Below are positions 18,708-29,761 of a stretch of 64,000 bases of DNA, one piece after another; position 1 is the stretch's first letter, and the number at the start of each line of letters is the position of its first letter. The notes under the pieces are model-generated. The model saw nothing but the letters and a program-made list of their open reading frames with translations. It had not been told where the DNA came from and did no database searches. The DNA comes from Allosphingosinicella indica (GTDB lineage: Bacteria > Pseudomonadota > Alphaproteobacteria > Sphingomonadales > Sphingomonadaceae), in contig NZ_LT840185.1 of the NCBI RefSeq assembly GCF_900177405.1, positions 2,161,501 through 2,225,500 of the forward strand, in the 5' to 3' direction. The position numbers were made by a program, and so were the translations under genes.

Positions 18708-19356
18708 TGTGCCTCCTGGAGCCGAGCAACCGCCGCGTCACGCCGTCGCGGTGGGCGCCCTGTTGGGTCGAAACGAAATCGCGGTGCCAGTGCGGATGAG
18801 CGGCGCGAATGCCGGTTGCGGATGTCGGGTCGGGCGGCAATCTCAAAAACACGAGTGCCGGGACACTCCACGTCATCCATTTCCTGGCTTGGCCTGCGGG
18901 CCGGACGAAGCGCCGCAGCCATCCCATCGCGCGTGCCGCATGGGCGCGGCCATCATATCCGGGCCGGGCGATTACGGCAATGGGGACGAGCGCAGCGATC
19001 TTCCGCCAGTCGCGCCAGCGGTGAAACTGATGGAGATTGTCGGCGCCCATCAGCCATATGAATTGCCGCTCCGGGTAGCGGCGGACGAGCGCGGCGAGCG
19101 TATCGACGGTGTATCGCGTTCCGAGTTCACGTTCGACTCCCGTGACGCGGATAGGCAACCGTCGCGCCGCCTGCCGTGCCGATGCCATCCTCGCGGGAAA
19201 GGGCGCCATGCCCTTCGGGTCTTTCAACGGATTGCCGGGCGAGACCAGCCACCAGATTTCGTCCAGCCCGAGCGCCTCGGCCGCATAGATGCTGATCCGC
19301 CGATGTCCGCGGTGCGCCGGATTGAACGATCCGCCGAGGAGGCCGGTGGGGGTCAT
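18679..19356 (-). CDS. nadD: Nicotinate-nucleotide adenylyltransferase
   Basis: NadD converts nicotinate mononucleotide and ATP to deamido-NAD in the cytoplasm. The protein has 225 residues. The N-terminal GGSFNPAHRGHRRIS carries the H-x-G-H nucleotidyltransferase signature, LVSPGNPLKD is the substrate loop, LMGADNLHQFHRW is the usual central motif, and TSATGIRA stands for the family I-S-S-T-x-I-R motif. The final 30 residues, past the normal end, overlap rsfS and look less conserved. It heads the nadD-rsfS-rlmH-envC-ctpA run. Confidence 0.92.
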   Translation of the reverse strand: MTPTGLLGGSFNPAHRGHRRISIYAAEALGLDEIWWLVSPGNPLKDPKGMAPFPARMASARQAARRLPIRVTGVERELGTRYTVDTLAALVRRYPERQFIWLMGADNLHQFHRWRDWRKIAALVPIAVIARPGYDGRAHAARAMGWLRRFVRPAGQARKWMTWSVPALVFLRLPPDPTSATGIRAAHPHWHRDFVSTQQGAHRDGVTRRLLGSRRHIARTDPHSA

Positions 19357-19449
19357 CGCGCCGGACTATCCGCTGGCCGGGAGGGCGGCAAGCGACGGGT
19401 CGACGCGCCGCGCGGGCGGGGGCATAAGCGCGCGGGCAGGGAGAGGGCG

Positions 19450-20589
19450 ATGGCGATAGAGGGGATCGGCGAGGCGGTGACCGGCGGGATGCTCGCCCGC
19501 GCGGTCGAGCCGACGGCTGGCGAAGCGCGCAAAGGCGAGGGAGAGACCTGCCTCAACTGCGGCTCCCCGCTCGTCGGCGCCTATTGCTACAATTGCGGCC
19601 AGCCCGAGCATATCCACCGCACCATCGGCGCCTTCTTCCACGATCTGCTCCACGGCGTGCTGCATCTGGAGGGCAAGACCTGGCGGACGCTGCCGCTACT
19701 CGCCTGGAAACCGGGCGAACTGACCCGCCGCTATATCGCGGGGGAGCGCGCGCGATTCGTCTCGCCGATGGCGATGTTCCTCTTCTCGGTCTTCCTGATG
19801 TTCGCGACTTTCAGCTTGCTCGGCGGGCCGTTTCCGGCGAGCAGCCACACCAAGGACCGCGCTGAAGAGATTTCGGATTATCGCCGGACGCTGCGCGACC
19901 AAGAGCGTGACCTCCGGGCGCTGGTCATAAAGCGCGACGTGGCGGTGAAAGCAGGCGAGTCGACCTCCGAAATCGACGGCTCGATCCGCGAGCTTCGTGG
20001 CGAGATCGCCGATGAAAAGAAGCTGTTCCGGCGCGCGATGGGGCGGATCGATTCCGCCGAAAAGCGCGAGAAGCAATTCACCAAGCCGTTCGAGAAGGCG
20101 CCCCTTCCCGGCGACCGCGAACCAGGCGTGGAGGGCGTGCAGACCGGCATCGGCTGGATCGATTCAACGGTCAACAAGGCGAGCGAGAACCCCAAACTGC
20201 TGCTCTACAAGCTGCAGAGCAACGCCTATAAATTCTCCTGGGCACTCATCCCCATATCGGTGCCGTTCGTGTGGATGATGTTCCTCCACCGTCGCCGCTA
20301 CTGGAAATATCGCGGCTTCGATCACACCGTATTCGTGACCTATTCGATCGCCTTCATGAGCCTCGGCCTCGTCGTGCTGACGCTCGTCCGTCCGCTGGGG
20401 CTCGGCAAGGATTTCGTCGAGCTGGCAATGTTCATCGTGCCGCCGCTGCACATGTATCGTCAGCTTCGCGGCGCTTATTCGCTGTCGCGCTGGAGCGCGG
20501 GCTGGCGCACCTTCATGCTGATCATCTTCGCCTTCATCGCCGGCAGCCTGTTCTTCTCGCTGCTGCTGACGGGCGGGTTGCTGGGCTGA
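19450..20589 (+). CDS. DUF3667 membrane protein with N-terminal zinc ribbon
   Basis: The protein has 379 residues from the ATG at 19450, which has GGAGAGGG just upstream. A zinc-ribbon-like CLNCGSPLVGAYCYNCGQ near residue 37 (two CxxC pairs) is followed by the DUF3667 core: RTIGAFFHDLLHGVLHLEG and TWRTLPLLAWKPGELTRRY. Membrane segments follow near 100-125, then a charged coiled region (about 135-230), and three or four further C-terminal membrane segments. The role is unknown; the family is common in Bacteroidetes and sphingomonads. A longer in-frame extension upstream of 19450 runs antisense to nadD and rsfS and is not credible. Confidence 0.85.
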   Translation: MAIEGIGEAVTGGMLARAVEPTAGEARKGEGETCLNCGSPLVGAYCYNCGQPEHIHRTIGAFFHDLLHGVLHLEGKTWRTLPLLAWKPGELTRRYIAGERARFVSPMAMFLFSVFLMFATFSLLGGPFPASSHTKDRAEEISDYRRTLRDQERDLRALVIKRDVAVKAGESTSEIDGSIRELRGEIADEKKLFRRAMGRIDSAEKREKQFTKPFEKAPLPGDREPGVEGVQTGIGWIDSTVNKASENPKLLLYKLQSNAYKFSWALIPISVPFVWMMFLHRRRYWKYRGFDHTVFVTYSIAFMSLGLVVLTLVRPLGLGKDFVELAMFIVPPLHMYRQLRGAYSLSRWSAGWRTFMLIIFAFIAGSLFFSLLLTGGLLG

Positions 20590-20598
20590 GCCGGGTCT

Positions 20599-20964
20599 TC
20601 AAGGGCAGGGATATTTGCGCGCCATCAGCCGGTTGAACGCGGCGCGGACAGTGACGCCGCGCTGTGCCGGCGGGATGGCGCGGAGGTAGGCCAGCATTTC
20701 ATCGCGATCGACCGGCACCTTGCCTTCGGGCAGACAAGCGATCGGCTTGCGGCCGGCGCGCTCCGCCGCGGCCCGATCGGCGCGCAACGCAAGCCCGGCG
20801 CCCTTCACCTCGTCGCGAAGCGCCCGGTAATCGGCGGTGAACAGTGCAGCCACGCCGCGTTTTTCCAGCGCGTCGGCGCGGGTCAGGAAATCGGCGACGG
20901 TCATAGCCTGCTGAGCGCTTGCCGGCGCCGCTACAAGGAGCAGCACCGGCAGAAGCGCCCGCAT
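20599..20964 (-). CDS. Small secreted protein, weakly Rap1a/Tai-like
   Basis: The protein has 121 residues from the ATG at 20964, with a signal peptide ending near ASAQQ. The C-terminal third, IACLPEGKVPVDRDEMLAYL followed by a final KYPCP, resembles the Rap1a/Tai immunity fold, which ends with a conserved cysteine in a YPCP-like motif. Two cysteines could form a disulfide. Rap1a proteins protect against amidase toxins in type VI secretion; none is visible here, so the match is only structural suggestion. An upstream GTG at 20973 overlaps the ftsH stop and would add three residues. It is probably read through from ftsH. Confidence 0.6.
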   Translation of the reverse strand: MRALLPVLLLVAAPASAQQAMTVADFLTRADALEKRGVAALFTADYRALRDEVKGAGLALRADRAAAERAGRKPIACLPEGKVPVDRDEMLAYLRAIPPAQRGVTVRAAFNRLMARKYPCP

Positions 20965-20969
20965 GACCG

Positions 20970-22913
<1,944 letters not shown>

Positions 22914-23120
22914 CCCGCTTCGTCCGCCTTTTCGTGATCGTCACCCAAGATAGGCATTGATCGGCGGATGGCAATGTAGGGAACAGAGGTGAACGGCGGC
23001 TTGCTATAGATGCGGGATGCGGCGTGCTCGTCGCCGCATCCGGCGCCCCGGTCGCGCAGGCGCTTGACGGTAACGCCGGCTTGACGGATTCTCCGTGCGT
23101 CACTTGCTGGAGCCGGACCG

Positions 23121-23525
23121 ATGAAGACCGCGATCCTCATGTTCGTCTGCCTGTCACTCGCTACGCCGGGAACGGCGCTCGCTTCGGGCGGGGGCCCGGT
23201 GAAGATGGGGCCGAAAGGCATTCCCTTCACCTGTTCGGACGCGCGGTCTCTGCGCGCTTATTATGAAGGCGGTGGCCCCAAGGCGACGGTCAAGCTGGTG
23301 TTCGACGACGGTGCGACCTGGAAGCTCGATAGCGCACCCACGCTATACGGGCGGAACTATGCCAGCGCGGGGCCGGACGGGCAGACCGTCTATTGGAGCA
23401 CCAACGGTCTCGGTGCGACGATCCGGCAGGCGTCGGCGATCAGCGCTGCCGAACCGCAGGAAATCGCACGCTGCACGCGTGGCGGTCGCGACGGCAGCGC
23501 TCCGCACGACGACACGCACCATTAA
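23121..23525 (+). CDS. MliC-like lysozyme-inhibitor-fold secreted protein
   Basis: The protein has 134 residues with a signal peptide (AILMFVCLSLATPGTALA). The mature part has a layout like the MliC family (PF09864): a first cysteine in PFTCSDAR, then strands reading ATVKLVFDDGATWKL, GRNYASAGPD, VYWSTNGLGATI, and a second cysteine in IARCTRGG. In MliC the R-Y-A and W-x-x-(K)G positions match this pattern. It ends in a His/Asp-rich tail. It would inhibit c-type lysozyme in the periplasm, but the match is by eye only. GGAG stands 8 bases before the ATG. It lies between tilS and ftsH in the opposite orientation. Confidence 0.6.
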   Translation: MKTAILMFVCLSLATPGTALASGGGPVKMGPKGIPFTCSDARSLRAYYEGGGPKATVKLVFDDGATWKLDSAPTLYGRNYASAGPDGQTVYWSTNGLGATIRQASAISAAEPQEIARCTRGGRDGSAPHDDTHH

Positions 23526-23528
23526 GCG

Positions 23529-24473
23529 TTAATTTCGCGGCGGCGCTCGGCGGACGGTCCAGCGATCGCCAGGCAGGAATTGCAGGCCGCCGAGCGTGGC
23601 GAGCGATCCTGACACGAGGCCGTTCAGTACGCGGCCAAGTTCGGGGCCGCGGGGCGGCGTAGCCCCGAGATGCGCGAAACACCGAAGCAGTAGGCGGCGC
23701 TGGAGATCTCGCGGTAGGCCTTTGGCATCGATCGTCACTCTATCGCTATGCGCTTCGGCTCGCTCGTCCCACGCGTTTTGGCTAGCCCAGCACAGAGCCT
23801 CTTCCGCTTCCGCAAGGTGCGCGGCTGAGGCGGCGAGGCGGGGAGGCTCGATCCAGTCCGTATCGGCCAGTAGCGATCGGGCGCGGGTTCGGTCGAAGCG
23901 AAAGTCGTTGTTTGTCGGATCGTGTGCCGGCGTCAGGCCCGCAGCAGCGACCACCGCCTCTAGCTCCATCTTGCGCCAGCCAAGGAGTGGCCGGATCAGC
24001 GCGATATACGAGCCGGGCAGGCAAGTGGCGGCGCGCACACCCGCCAGCCCGGCAAGCCCCGAGCCGCGCGCCAGCCGCATGAGCAATGTCTCCGCCTGAT
24101 CATCAGCATGATGGGCGGTGGCCACCGCTTCGATCCCGTTTCGCGCAGCCCATTCGGCGAGCGCGGCATATCGCGCCACGCGCGCCGCGGCCTGGATGTT
24201 GGCAGCGGGCGGCTGATCCCAGCCCGGTACAAGAATCTCGTGCGGAATGCCGCGCTCGCAGCAAACCGCTCCGACCATTGCGGCTTCCGCGGCAGCGTCC
24301 GTCCGCAGCCCGTGATCGATTGTCGCCGCTGCCATACGCCCCGGTACAGCGCTGGCCGCGAGGAGCAGCAGTGCGAGGCTATCCGGCCCGCCCGAAACTG
24401 CGATCCCGAGCGTGCCTTGACCCGCCCACAGGGCGACAAGGTCGGCAGCAAAACGGTCTGTGGGCGTCAGCAT
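23529..24473 (-). CDS. tilS: tRNA(Ile)-lysidine synthetase
   Basis: TilS modifies C34 of the CAU-anticodon tRNA-Ile to lysidine so that it reads AUA. The protein has 314 residues with the PP-loop motif AVSGGPDSLALLLL (about 24-37), then AATIDHGLRTDAAAEA and VATAHHADDQAETLLMRLARGSG. The last two segments are the standard substrate-binding stretch. It is short compared with E. coli TilS (about 430), lacking the C-terminal domain, as in many alphaproteobacteria. It lies 48 bp downstream of cpoB. Confidence 0.95.
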   Translation of the reverse strand: MLTPTDRFAADLVALWAGQGTLGIAVSGGPDSLALLLLAASAVPGRMAAATIDHGLRTDAAAEAAMVGAVCCERGIPHEILVPGWDQPPAANIQAAARVARYAALAEWAARNGIEAVATAHHADDQAETLLMRLARGSGLAGLAGVRAATCLPGSYIALIRPLLGWRKMELEAVVAAAGLTPAHDPTNNDFRFDRTRARSLLADTDWIEPPRLAASAAHLAEAEEALCWASQNAWDERAEAHSDRVTIDAKGLPRDLQRRLLLRCFAHLGATPPRGPELGRVLNGLVSGSLATLGGLQFLPGDRWTVRRAPPRN

Positions 24474-24521
24474 CTCGGCGGAACCTTAGGGAAAAGCCGT
24501 TCGGCGCGATACGCGTGCGCC

Positions 24522-25373
24522 TCAGCTACATTTGGCGTCGGTGCGCGCCTTGGGCAGCCGTTCGCGCAGGAACGCCCGCATGTTAGCGCCGTAGACGTCC
24601 TGCAGTTCGTCGTAAACCTTGCAGGCGTCCGCCGGCTTCTTGAGCTGAACCAGCGCCTGGCCGAGAAAATAGAGGCTGTCTGGCGCGCGCTCGCCCTTGG
24701 GATCGGTCTGGTAATTGGCGAGCAGCGTCTTCGCCGCCGTCGCGGGCTTGCCGTCGTCCAGATAGGCGCGGCCCGCCAGATTGCGCGCCCAGCTCGCCTT
24801 GGCATGCTTGGGATATTTCTTCGCCATCGCCTCCAGCGCGCGCTGCGCCTCGCCGAAGCGGCCTTCGGACCACAGTCGATACCCCGCATTATAGGCATCC
24901 TCCCCGGCATCGCCGGTCGATGCGGCAGGGGCGGGCGTCTCGCTGGCGGAGGGTGTCGGGGTCGGTGTCGAGGGTGCGGCGATAGGGGCCGGCGCGGGGG
25001 CGGGTGTGCGGACCTGCTGAAGCGTCGATTGCGTCTGATCGCGCAGCCTCTGAAAATCCTGCTCCAACTGCCTCAGCCGGAAGTTGTTTTCCTCTGCCTG
25101 GCCAGTGAGCTGGCGCAGTTGGTTCTCCAGCGCATCGACGCGGGACGTAAGATCGGACACCGCACTTTGCGAAGGGATACCACCGATCCCGCCACCCGAT
25201 TGCGGTGCGCTGATTTCAGGCTGCAGGTCGGGCCGGGCGCCCTGGAACACCCGGCGTTGTACCGCGCGCATCTCGTCCTCCAGCTTACCGATCCGGCGAT
25301 CGATCTGCTGCTGGGCCATTGCCGGCGTCGCGGTGCCCGCCAGCAGCAGGGCGGAAAGGATCAGGAAACGCAT
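24522..25373 (-). CDS. cpoB: Tol-Pal system protein CpoB (YbgF)
   Basis: The protein has 283 residues with a signal peptide (RFLILSALLLAGTATPAMA), an N-terminal coiled coil (about residues 22-115, with heptad Leu/Gln), a Pro/Ala/Thr-rich linker (118-150) and three TPR-like repeats at the C-terminus beginning EDAYNAGYRLWSEGRFGEA. CpoB couples peptidoglycan synthesis to outer-membrane constriction with Tol-Pal. The ybgF-tilS-ftsH order is conserved in alphaproteobacteria and follows the tol-pal genes in many; the tol genes themselves are not in this window. Confidence 0.9.
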   Translation of the reverse strand: MRFLILSALLLAGTATPAMAQQQIDRRIGKLEDEMRAVQRRVFQGARPDLQPEISAPQSGGGIGGIPSQSAVSDLTSRVDALENQLRQLTGQAEENNFRLRQLEQDFQRLRDQTQSTLQQVRTPAPAPAPIAAPSTPTPTPSASETPAPAASTGDAGEDAYNAGYRLWSEGRFGEAQRALEAMAKKYPKHAKASWARNLAGRAYLDDGKPATAAKTLLANYQTDPKGERAPDSLYFLGQALVQLKKPADACKVYDELQDVYGANMRAFLRERLPKARTDAKCS

Positions 25374-25446
25374 GGAAAACTCCCCCGGAAAAGTCGGAAC
25401 GCGGGTTGACGGTAATGGCGCGCGGCTGTCGCCACGATGAAGCGGG

Positions 25447-26262
25447 TTAGGGCGCCGAGCGGGCGTTCGGCGTCAGAACGGGAGCCGCCGCGCTGGCACC
25501 GTCGAGCCGGGCGATGAGATCCGCGGGCTTGAGGCTCACGTTGGATATAGTGCGCTGCGCCGGGCCGAGTTGCGGGATCGCCGTCGGGCCGACCGTCACC
25601 TGGATCGCGTCCGGGCGACCGGTCAGGATCTGTGGCGCCGCAGCGGTGGCGGGCACCTCGTAGCGCTCGCCCGCCTTCATCGTGCCTTCCTTGAGGCGCG
25701 GACCGCCGTTGCCTTCGTAAATGCGCAGCCACACCTCGTCGGTCGCGGTAATCACCACCGGGCCGTCGGTTGCCGGCGCGGGCGTCGGCTGCGGCGCGAC
25801 GGCCTTGGGCACCGCGACGTTGGGCGCCTGGACTGCGACCTGCGTCGCATCCCCATCGTCGAACGCGGTGCTCCGCCACACGCCATAGCCGACAGCCAGC
25901 AGCAGAGCGAACGCGCCGGCGGCGATCACCAGTCCCTTGGGCGGCACGCGCGCAGGATCTGTCGGTTCGTAGATCGGCGCGACGGCCGGGCGCCGGTTGT
26001 GTCCGATCTCGGCACGGATGGCATTGGCGATCTCGTTGCCATTCAATCCGACGACATCGGCGAAGGAGCGGGCGAAGCCGACGGTATAGGTGGCGGCGGG
26101 GAGCGCGTCCCAATCGCCAGCCTCGATTTTTTCGAGATGCCGTGTCGGAATGCGTGTGCGGTTGGCGACGTCTTCCAGCGTCATGCCCTTGTCTTCACGC
26201 GCCGATCTAAGCCGCGAACCGATCGCGCTGCCTGAAAATACCTGCTCTTCGCTTTCGGCCAT
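25447..26262 (-). CDS. RodZ-like helix-turn-helix membrane protein
   Basis: The protein has 271 residues from the ATG at 26262, which has AAGGA just upstream. An N-terminal HTH (about 13-75) begins IGSRLRSAREDKGMTLEDVA and continues with RIPTRHLEKIEAG and YTVGFARSFADVVGL, typical of RodZ. A single membrane segment (about 108-128, GLVIAAGAFALLLAVGYGVW), a Pro/Ala/Thr linker and a C-terminal DUF4115-like domain (ATDEVWLRIYEG) follow. RodZ links MreB to the membrane. A longer reading from TTG at 26283 is rejected. It lies 67 bp downstream of ptsP. Confidence 0.8.
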   Translation of the reverse strand: MAESEEQVFSGSAIGSRLRSAREDKGMTLEDVANRTRIPTRHLEKIEAGDWDALPAATYTVGFARSFADVVGLNGNEIANAIRAEIGHNRRPAVAPIYEPTDPARVPPKGLVIAAGAFALLLAVGYGVWRSTAFDDGDATQVAVQAPNVAVPKAVAPQPTPAPATDGPVVITATDEVWLRIYEGNGGPRLKEGTMKAGERYEVPATAAAPQILTGRPDAIQVTVGPTAIPQLGPAQRTISNVSLKPADLIARLDGASAAAPVLTPNARSAP

Positions 26263-26329
26263 GCATCCTTCCCTGATCCGCAAGCCTTGTCACAAGCGGG
26301 CGCCTGCCTTGTCAACCGATCTGCGGTAT

Positions 26330-28600
26330 TCAGCCGATCAGGACTGCCTTCTGTTCGGCCCAGCGGGTCAACGCGCCGCGTAAGTCGCCATTCGGTGCAT
26401 CGAGCAGCGTGCGGATATCCGGGACAAGCGCGGAGATATCGAGCGAGCGGACCATCGCCTTGATCGGCCCCACCGCGGCGGGGGTGATCGACAGGCGGCG
26501 GAGGCCGATGCCGATCAGCGCCATCGCCTCCAGTGGCCGCCCGCCCATCTCTCCGCACACCGCGACCGGCACGTCCGCCGCATCGCACGCCGTGACGACA
26601 CGGCGCAGGAAGCGCAAGATCGCCGGGCTCAGCCAGTCGTAACGTTCGGCGAGCCGCGGGTTAGCGCGGTCGGCGGCGAACAGGAATTGGGTCAGGTCAT
26701 TGGTGCCGATCGACAGGAAATCGACCTTGGGGAGGAGCACGTCTAACGTTTCCGCCAGAGCGGGCACTTCGAGCATTGCACCGTAGCGTATTTTCGTCGG
26801 CAGCGGCTTGCGGTGGTCCGCCAGCCATTTGCGCTGCCCCTCGACGAGCGCTTTGGCGGCGTCGAATTCCCAGGGCTCGGAGACCATCGGAAACATGACG
26901 CGGAGTTCGCGGCCTGCGCCGGCTTCCAAGAGCGCGCGGGCCTGCGCCTTCATCAGCGCGTCACGGCCCAGCGCCAAGCGAAGCGCGCGCCACCCCATCG
27001 CCGGATTCTCGTCGTCATGATCGGTGTCGAGATAGGGCAAGGCCTTGTCGCCGCCGATGTCGACGGTGCGGAACACCACCGGCTTGTCGCCGGCGGCATC
27101 GAGCACCGACCGGTAGAGCCGCTGCTGGCTCTCGCGGCGCGGCAGGGTCGCGGAGACGAGGAACTGGAACTCGGTGCGGAACAGCCCGATGCCGTCGGCG
27201 CCCGTGACCGCCAGCGCGGCGACGTCGTCGCGGAGGCCCGCGTTGACCATCACGGTGATCCGCTCGCCGTCCTTCGACACCGGCAGTTTTTCGCGCATCG
27301 CGGCATATTCGGCGCGGCGCTTCTGGGTGGTGACGAGCTTTGCGTCGAACGCTTCCTCGACGGTGTTGCTGGGGCGGACAAAGGCGGTGGATTCGTCAGC
27401 GTCGAGCAGCACGTAATCGCCTTCGCCGACGAGCTGGCGGATATCGCGGCATCGGCCGAGCATCGGCACGCCCATCGCGCGCGCAACGATGGTGACATGC
27501 GCGGTGAGCGAGCCTTCCTCAAGTATCACGCCCTTGAGGTGTCGCCGATCATATTCGAGCAGCTCTGCGGGCCCGAGGTTGCGCGCGATCAAAATCGCGT
27601 CGCGCGGAATGCCCATCTGCGCGGCGGTGCCGAGCTGTCCCGAGACGATCCGGAGCAGCCGGTTGGCGAGATCGTCGAGGTCGTGCATCCGCTCCTTCAG
27701 CAGCGGATCGTCGATCTGCCGCATCCGCATCCGGGTGCGCTGCTGGACGCGCTCGATTGCCGCCTCGGCGGTCAGGCCGCTGTCGATCGCCTCGTTGATC
27801 CGGCGCGACCAGCCCTCGTCATAGGCGAACATCTTGTAGGTCTCGAGGATCTCCTGATGCTCGCCGGCGGTGCCGAATTCGGCCATGCTCGTCATATTGT
27901 CGATCTGCTCGCGCATCTTGTCGAAGGCGGCATAGACGCGGTGGCGCTCGGCCTCGGTATCCTCGGCGACGGTATGCTCGATCAGCACGCGCGGCTGATG
28001 GAAGACGACATGGCCGCGCGCCATTCCGGCGACGAGCTTCAGCCCCATGCAGCGCACCGGCCCGCCGTCGCGCGCCGCGTCGGTCGCACCCGTTGCCCGG
28101 TCGGCGAGTCCGGCGTTGGCGATAAGCTCGGAAAGCACCATCGCTACCGTCTGCAGCGCCTCGATCTCGAGGTCGTCATAGCCGCGCGGATCGGCATGCT
28201 GCACCGCGAGCACGCCGATCGCCCGCTCGCGCCGGACGATGGGCACGCCGGCGAAGCTGTGGAACAGCTCCTCGCCGGTTTCCGGGCGATAGGCGAAATC
28301 GGGATGTCCCGCCGCCTCGTCGAGATTGAGCACCGACGCGTCGCGCGCGATCGCGCCCACTAGGCCTTCGCCGAGCGAAAGCTTGGTCACATGGACGGCG
28401 CTCTGGTTGAGGCCGAGTGTCGCGTACAGCTCCAGCATCCCGTCGCGCAGGATGTAGATCGAGCAGACCTCGCTCGACAGCGCCTCGGCGATGATCTTGA
28501 CGACCTTGTTGAGCTTCGCCTGCGCCGCCGCGCGCGAAGCCATGACCGCGTGCAGCCCTTTCAGGATCTCGCGAGACGATGCGGCGGAGGCGGCTGGCAT
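26330..28600 (-). CDS. ptsP: PTS-Ntr enzyme I (PtsP)
   Basis: The protein has 756 residues. The first 170 form a GAF domain that in PtsP senses glutamine. The PEP-utilising N domain follows, then the phosphohistidine domain with GSLTAHVTIVARAMG (active His), and the TIM-barrel with FRTVDIGGDK, GTNDLTQFL and CGEMGGRPLEA (catalytic Cys). PtsP passes phosphate from phosphoenolpyruvate to NPr and EIIA-Ntr, regulating nitrogen, potassium and polymer metabolism. Length and layout are typical. The neighbouring aspartokinase gene is a frequent companion in alphaproteobacteria. Confidence 0.95.
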   Translation of the reverse strand: MPAASAASSREILKGLHAVMASRAAAQAKLNKVVKIIAEALSSEVCSIYILRDGMLELYATLGLNQSAVHVTKLSLGEGLVGAIARDASVLNLDEAAGHPDFAYRPETGEELFHSFAGVPIVRRERAIGVLAVQHADPRGYDDLEIEALQTVAMVLSELIANAGLADRATGATDAARDGGPVRCMGLKLVAGMARGHVVFHQPRVLIEHTVAEDTEAERHRVYAAFDKMREQIDNMTSMAEFGTAGEHQEILETYKMFAYDEGWSRRINEAIDSGLTAEAAIERVQQRTRMRMRQIDDPLLKERMHDLDDLANRLLRIVSGQLGTAAQMGIPRDAILIARNLGPAELLEYDRRHLKGVILEEGSLTAHVTIVARAMGVPMLGRCRDIRQLVGEGDYVLLDADESTAFVRPSNTVEEAFDAKLVTTQKRRAEYAAMREKLPVSKDGERITVMVNAGLRDDVAALAVTGADGIGLFRTEFQFLVSATLPRRESQQRLYRSVLDAAGDKPVVFRTVDIGGDKALPYLDTDHDDENPAMGWRALRLALGRDALMKAQARALLEAGAGRELRVMFPMVSEPWEFDAAKALVEGQRKWLADHRKPLPTKIRYGAMLEVPALAETLDVLLPKVDFLSIGTNDLTQFLFAADRANPRLAERYDWLSPAILRFLRRVVTACDAADVPVAVCGEMGGRPLEAMALIGIGLRRLSITPAAVGPIKAMVRSLDISALVPDIRTLLDAPNGDLRGALTRWAEQKAVLIG

Positions 28601-28655
28601 GAAACCCGGCTAACAGAAAGGCGCGCGGCGGCCAATCATTGCGAGCGCGCGGGCT

Positions 28656-29699
28656 TCAAACGGATCGCCGCTCCAAGGCGGCTGCCGCTTCTTCGACGAG
28701 CGTCGCGATGATCGCGGCGACGGGCTCTTCCTGCTTGACCATGCCGACCGATTGGCCCGCCATCACCGATCCGCTCTCTACGTCTCCGTCGATGACCGCG
28801 CGTTTGAGAGCGCCGGCCCAATAATGTTCGATCTGGAGCTGCGCCTCGGCCATCTCGACGGTGCCTGCGTCGAGCAGTGCGGCAACTTCGCGTTGCTTGG
28901 CGGAGAAGGATTCCATCTCCTTGTTCTTCAACGCACGCACTGGGATGACGGGCAGGCGCGGATCGATCTGCACCGAAGGAATGGCGTCGCGCGCCGAGGC
29001 GCGGATGAAGGCCTTCTTGAAATTGGGATGGGCGATGCATTCGTCTGCGCAGACGAAGCGCGTCCCGAGCTGCACGCCGGCGGCGCCCATTTCGAGGAAG
29101 CCCGCGATCAGTCCGCCTCGGCCGATGCCGCCGGCGACGAACACCGGAACCTCGGCAGCAACTTCGGGCAATATTTCCTGCGCCAGAACGGCGGTGGAGA
29201 CCGGGCCGATATGTCCGCCCGCCTCCATGCCCTCGATCACTAGCGCATCGACGCCAGAGCGCGTAAGCTTCTTGGCGAGCGCGAGCGCGGGCGCGAAGCA
29301 GATCACCTTCGCGCCGGTCGCCTTGATCCTATCGAGCGCGCCAGGGGGCGGCAGGCCGCCCGCCAGCACGACATGGCTCACCCCGTGGCGGCCGCACACG
29401 TCGATCAGTTCGACCAAATCCGGGTGCATGGTGATGAGGTTGACGCCGAACGGCCGGTCGGTGCGCGCCTTGGTCTGGGCGATCTCGGTGTCGAGCAGCG
29501 CGGGCGTCATCGCCCCGCACGCGATCACGCCGAAGCCGCCGGCGTTGGAGATGGCCGATACGAGATTGCGCTCGCTGATCCAGCTCATCGCCCCGCCCAG
29601 GATCGCATAGCGGCAGCCGAGGAAATCCGCGCCGCGCGACATCAGGCGGGCAAGGCGGTCGTGACCGGTCACGGATCCGGCAGGGAGCATATCGTTCAT
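28656..29699 (-). CDS. Nitronate monooxygenase-family FMN enzyme
   Basis: The protein has 347 residues with a TIM-barrel of the 2-nitropropane dioxygenase family. The FMN-site segments are GAMSWISERNLVSAISNAGG, VIEGMEAGGHIGP (with the catalytic His), VFVAGGIGRGG and GAAGVQLGTRFV. Such enzymes oxidise alkyl nitronates, such as propionate 3-nitronate, but the family also includes enoyl-ACP reductase FabK-like members, so the substrate is uncertain. It is on the same strand as the aspartokinase gene 62 bp upstream and the ptsP gene 55 bp downstream. Confidence 0.85.
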   Translation of the reverse strand: MNDMLPAGSVTGHDRLARLMSRGADFLGCRYAILGGAMSWISERNLVSAISNAGGFGVIACGAMTPALLDTEIAQTKARTDRPFGVNLITMHPDLVELIDVCGRHGVSHVVLAGGLPPPGALDRIKATGAKVICFAPALALAKKLTRSGVDALVIEGMEAGGHIGPVSTAVLAQEILPEVAAEVPVFVAGGIGRGGLIAGFLEMGAAGVQLGTRFVCADECIAHPNFKKAFIRASARDAIPSVQIDPRLPVIPVRALKNKEMESFSAKQREVAALLDAGTVEMAEAQLQIEHYWAGALKRAVIDGDVESGSVMAGQSVGMVKQEEPVAAIIATLVEEAAAALERRSV

Positions 29700-29761
29700 A
29701 TCGCGGAGCCTTAGCGGAGACTTCCGCGCATCCCAACCCTCGCTTGCCGAAGGGGGGCAGG

